A stretch of DNA of 64,000 nucleotides from Dysidea avara (lineage: Eukaryota > Porifera > Demospongiae > Dictyoceratida > Dysideidae), in the NCBI RefSeq assembly GCF_963678975.1, contig NC_089279.1:30091160-30155159 (forward strand), in the 5' to 3' direction. A program made the position numbers and the translations under genes. Of this stretch, positions 63,012 through 64,000 are shown piece by piece. A model generated the notes under the pieces. That model was not told where the DNA came from, searched no databases, and saw only the letters and a program-made list of their open reading frames with translations. How positions within the stretch are numbered: the first letter of the stretch is position 1; every line of letters begins with the position of its first letter.

Positions 63012-64000
63012 TCAGGACGAATCCTGGGCTAGTGACGAACTGTACACATCACAGAAATGACGATGTCTTGTCAGATCTCCTTGGCGTTTGAAACGTCTTC
63101 CACAAATGCAAGGAAAATTTCTTTCCTGGGATGCTCTGTTGGCAGCACAAGTATTTCCTTCCCTACACCGTGCTACCTCATCAACAGCTATTGCACACAA
63201 GTTAGACCACCTTTCACGATCTTGACATACCACATACCAATCCTCAACACTAATTGCCCTTAAGTCAGACATCACTTCATCCCTCCATCGCTTCTTGGCA
63301 CCATAAAATGGCCTTTTCTTCAATAGCTCTCCAAACAAAAGTTGCTTTGGAAATCTGTCACTACTCATACGGCCCAGGTGACCAAGCCACCGTAACCTTT
63401 GATCCAAAACAAAATCAGCTATCGACCAATACAGGCCAAACTGTCCAGATAACTGTTGGGTAGTAATATGATTTTGCTATTGTTGGAATTTAGACACACC
63501 CAAAATTGTTCGTACACAACGGTTGTCAAATGTGGTTAGCCTTCTCACATCAGGAGCTTTCAGAGTCCATGTCTCTGCTCCATATAGCAAAATAGAAATC
63601 ACCACAGCCTTATAGACAACTCTCTTAGTATTAATGGAGAGAGTGCGATTGAGGAAGATTGGTACCCTCAAGCAACCAAAGGCTTTGGAAGCCTTAGCAA
63701 TTCTACAGCTAACCTCTGCAGTGATCTCACCATCACTAGACAACTTGGAGCCTAAATAAGTAAAATCTCTCACCATTTCCATCTCACCACCTTCAACCAC
63801 CACTGGGGAATCATCACCCTCACCAACTGCGGCTCCCACCGCCAAACCTTTTGTCTTAGGCAAGCTAACAGTCAGACCATAAAAACTTGCCACTTGTACA
63901 AATCTCTTACAAACTGACTCAAAGGCTGTACGAGTTACAGCATACAAAGCAAGGTCATCAGCGAACTGTGACTCAGTCACCTGCACCTTCAATAACCTAG
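63012..64000 (-). pseudogene. LINE reverse transcriptase, 3' part, running off the window
   Basis: Minus strand, truncated by the window edge. It begins within the palm (SQFADDLALYA, the catalytic ADD box), then VSLPKTKGLAVG, FTYLGSKLSSDGEI, RIAKASKAFGCL, VVISILLYGAETW, RRLTTFDNRCVRTILGVSKF. After one in-frame TAG (63477-63479) the frame stays open: LDQRLRWLGHLGRMSSDRFP, KQLLFGELLKKRPFYGAKKR, ending in a C2H2-like finger (CICGRRFKRQGDLTRHRHFC) and a stop at 63012. The C-terminal finger is a feature I know from a group of invertebrate LINEs. With a single stop in about 330 codons it is the youngest LINE fragment in the window. It is not the same family as the other LINEs here. Confidence 0.88.

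Overview
The window looks like AT-rich metazoan nuclear DNA, most likely from a demosponge. That is an inference from the style of the sequence: short GT-AG introns, many small inverted-repeat elements, diverse cut-and-paste transposons, and a decayed copy of a TRP-like membrane-protein family that I associate with sponge genomes. There is no bacterial gene organisation. Almost all recognisable coding sequence belongs to mobile elements. The clear exception is a host gene on the minus strand (34333 down to 18090) whose three visible exons encode a four-helix, MARVEL-like membrane protein; its 5.3-kb and 10.4-kb introns are filled with nested repeats.

Layout. 1-5757: two intact, convergent, multi-exon genes, a compact RecQ-family helicase (+) and a 1038-residue DUF6589-type protein (-), with stop codons only 64 bases apart. 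I read them as the two genes of a poorly described mobile element, and this is my main candidate for an undescribed system. 5921-8528: a small hairpin MITE and two tail-to-tail, 5'-truncated non-LTR retrotransposon copies, one carrying its own MITE. 8583-9277: a broken TRP-like membrane-protein exon. 10240-13828: three different LINE fragments, one inserted into a minisatellite with a poly-A tail and target duplication. 13967-18089: MITEs and a dispersed repeat.

18090-34333: the MARVEL-like gene, with a (CATA)n array split by a hAT-like element, hAT transposase relics, further LINE copies, TIR elements with 8- to 11-bp target duplications, and foldback elements. 34424-48792: mostly non-coding repeat sequence, including a hAT-like MITE with a perfect 8-bp target duplication, a 9-bp-duplication element carrying a tRNA-like segment, and a second full-length copy of a 669-bp TIR element.

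48940-54033: a nearly complete two-gene DNA transposon of ISL2EU/Harbinger type with ~96-bp terminal inverted repeats. It has an intact THAP-DDE transposase (-) and a SWIM/YqaJ-exonuclease/PHD gene (+) that is broken by a nested 529-bp MITE and a stop codon. 54258-57290: two MITEs. 57430-62890: a large imperfect palindrome (arms of about 2-2.6 kb) containing SINE-like sequence in both arms and a hAT-like MITE in only one. 63012-64000: the 3' part of another LINE reverse transcriptase, running off the window.

The nesting gives relative ages. The RecQ/DUF6589 pair and the THAP-DDE transposase have fully open reading frames, whereas the LINE fragments, hAT relics and TRP-like exon are decayed. 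Exon boundaries were assigned by eye from splice consensus and conserved protein continuity.
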